Part shown: positions 63,087 through 64,000 of the stretch, piece after piece
How the letters are laid out: each line of letters begins with the position of its first letter
How positions within the stretch are numbered: position 1 is the stretch's first letter
NCBI GenBank assembly: GCA_030849465.1
Contig: JARVLF010000014.1
Coordinates: 434,001-498,000 of the forward strand
Length of the DNA: 64,000 nt
Source: Moesziomyces globuligerus
Lineage: Eukaryota > Basidiomycota > Ustilaginomycetes > Ustilaginales > Ustilaginaceae
Reading direction: 5' to 3'
Program-made: the position numbers and the translations under genes
Notes under the pieces: model-generated
What the model saw: only the letters and a program-made list of their open reading frames with translations
What the model was told of the DNA's origin: nothing
Database searches by the model: none

Positions 63087-63766
63087 AGGTGCGAGCAATT
63101 GATGCCATACTGCCTCTTGCTGCCATGTTTGCGACTACCGATTCGAATTGTCATGGGCTCATCGACGCTCGGATATTACTTCGCAGCCTAATCAATGTAA
63201 TGCTTGATATTACGGTGCGGAGGGTGTCCAGGAAGGTTATGCAGGCATCGAGTTACGGATGTGACAGTGCGTTTGCAGACGATACGGAATCAGGATCGAA
63301 CGCGAATGTGAATCAGCTTCTTCAAGCAAAATGAAACGAGTGGGAAAAGCCATGTTTGAAGTCAGCGTAGCCTTTGAAAGATGCTACTTTACACGATGAA
63401 CCAGCATCGCGTCGAGGTGTGAAGCCGGTCTGAGCTGATCCCGAGGGGAGACAGATTAGAACCGATGCGAAAGCAGCTCGATTGAAGGTCATTCTTATTC
63501 TGGATCCCCGGTGGCGGCGACTACGATGGCCGATGCTGTATGAGTCATAGCTGATGCGTACTTAGAATCACGTCAAATGAGCCCTGCCGCCCGCATCTCG
63601 CTTCCCACGAGCACGGACACTTGACTGTGCTGAAGACTGAGGGTGGGCTTCAGGCACAAGAGGGCCGCCGGTTCAGCTGTGGGCTTTCCAGGGGCATGCT
63701 CATAGCAAGGGTATATATACGTAAGGGGTCGAGCGGTCCGTCGATTCACAAGAACGCTTGGCAATC
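63087..63766. other. intergenic region in the secreted-protein cluster
   Basis: About 680 bp with the promoter of the last gene (TATATATA at 63712-63719). No gene is supported. Confidence 0.45.
63712..63719 (+). promoter_or_regulatory. TATA box of the last small secreted gene
   Basis: TATATATA lies about 50 bp before the start codon at 63767. Confidence 0.6.
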
Positions 63767-64000
63767 ATGTTGATCAAGCTCGTCTGGTTTCTGCTGGTGA
63801 TAGCGGTGTCGTTCTTCAGCTCAGTCCAAGCTCCGGGCAGCATCGTCGGGGAGAGCAATGGGCTGGACCTGGAGCTGAGGCTGAAGGCTCTTTCGCCTCC
63901 CCGTTCCGATGGCTCTAGCGACAGCTCACGAACGATGCCCGGCAGCCCGGGGGAAACATCATCAATCCATCCGATGGTGTGGGATCAGTCCGTCTATGAC
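63767..64000 (+). CDS. small secreted protein, truncated by the window edge (effector candidate)
   Basis: The frame is open from the ATG at 63767 to the end of the window (78 codons), so only the N terminus is seen. The signal peptide is LVWFLLVIAVSFFSSVQA. The following region matches the neighbour at 62313 residue by residue in pattern: LELRLKALSPPRSDGSSDSS versus LTLRLKPPSPPRFSESSGSS. The shared domain would lie beyond 64000. It is the fifth predicted secreted protein of this cluster in a row. Confidence 0.72.
   Translation, partial: MLIKLVWFLLVIAVSFFSSVQAPGSIVGESNGLDLELRLKALSPPRSDGSSDSSRTMPGSPGETSSIHPMVWDQSVYD

Noticed and set aside
1..64000. CRISPR arrays, bacterial operons or transposons
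   Set aside because: No spaced direct repeats, no transposase or reverse-transcriptase motifs, and gene structure is clearly eukaryotic.

Overview
This window looks like nuclear DNA of a smut fungus (Ustilaginomycotina, Ustilaginales type). The genes are conserved eukaryotic ones, mostly intron-poor. The introns present are short (about 70-115 bp), start GTAAGT/GTGAGT-like, and carry CTNAC/CTGAC-like branch sites. Proteins have long Ser/Pro/Ala and acidic low-complexity stretches, GC is high in coding parts, and the right end holds a cluster of small secreted proteins without recognisable families, as is common in smuts. The species is not named from the sequence.

Layout. 0-16 kb: an INO80-complex Ies2-like protein, an unrecognised basic protein, a gene-poor stretch of about 4.8 kb, an HPC2/ubinuclein histone-chaperone subunit, a tentative small spliced gene, the 60S export adaptor NMD3, and a UPF0538 protein. 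16-31 kb: a 1672-residue low-complexity protein, a 3.6 kb stretch without a gene, a three-exon gene tentatively of Whi5/Nrm1 type, TRAPP subunit Trs33, a four-exon PDCD5 homologue, and a two-exon steroid 5-alpha-reductase-like enzyme. 31-45.5 kb: a KDM3-like JmjC protein, an FKBP12 immunophilin, a Bqt4-like inner nuclear membrane protein, the Pol III repressor Maf1, tRNA pseudouridine synthase Pus7, and a fatty-acid-hydroxylase-superfamily enzyme. 45.7-55.1 kb: a secreted GH3 beta-glucosidase, the GPI inositol-deacylase Bst1/PGAP1, and a Tma23/GPATCH4-like G-patch protein.

55.4-64 kb: a cluster of five predicted secreted proteins (one leftward, four rightward, the last cut by the window edge). 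These are the most interesting part. Read side by side, four of the five share one unannotated domain of about 130-150 residues: an aromatic [WY]xxY motif, then R-hydrophobic-x-x-hydrophobic, then a C-terminal helix of the form L/FV-x-x-V/L-E-x-x-L/I. The fifth shares the leader and N-terminal region of its neighbour, but its domain would lie beyond the edge. The leftward gene carries three copies of the domain separated by Lys-Arg (kexin-type) sites, so it reads like an effector polyprotein. The spliced members keep a phase-2 intron at the same place in the domain. The rightward genes have TATA-like boxes 55-90 bp before their start codons.

The housekeeping genes do not form a shared pathway; neighbours are arranged as ordinary convergent and divergent fungal pairs. 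Most exon structures here were built by hand from splice motifs and reading-frame continuity. Functions are assigned from motifs recognised by eye, not from database searches.
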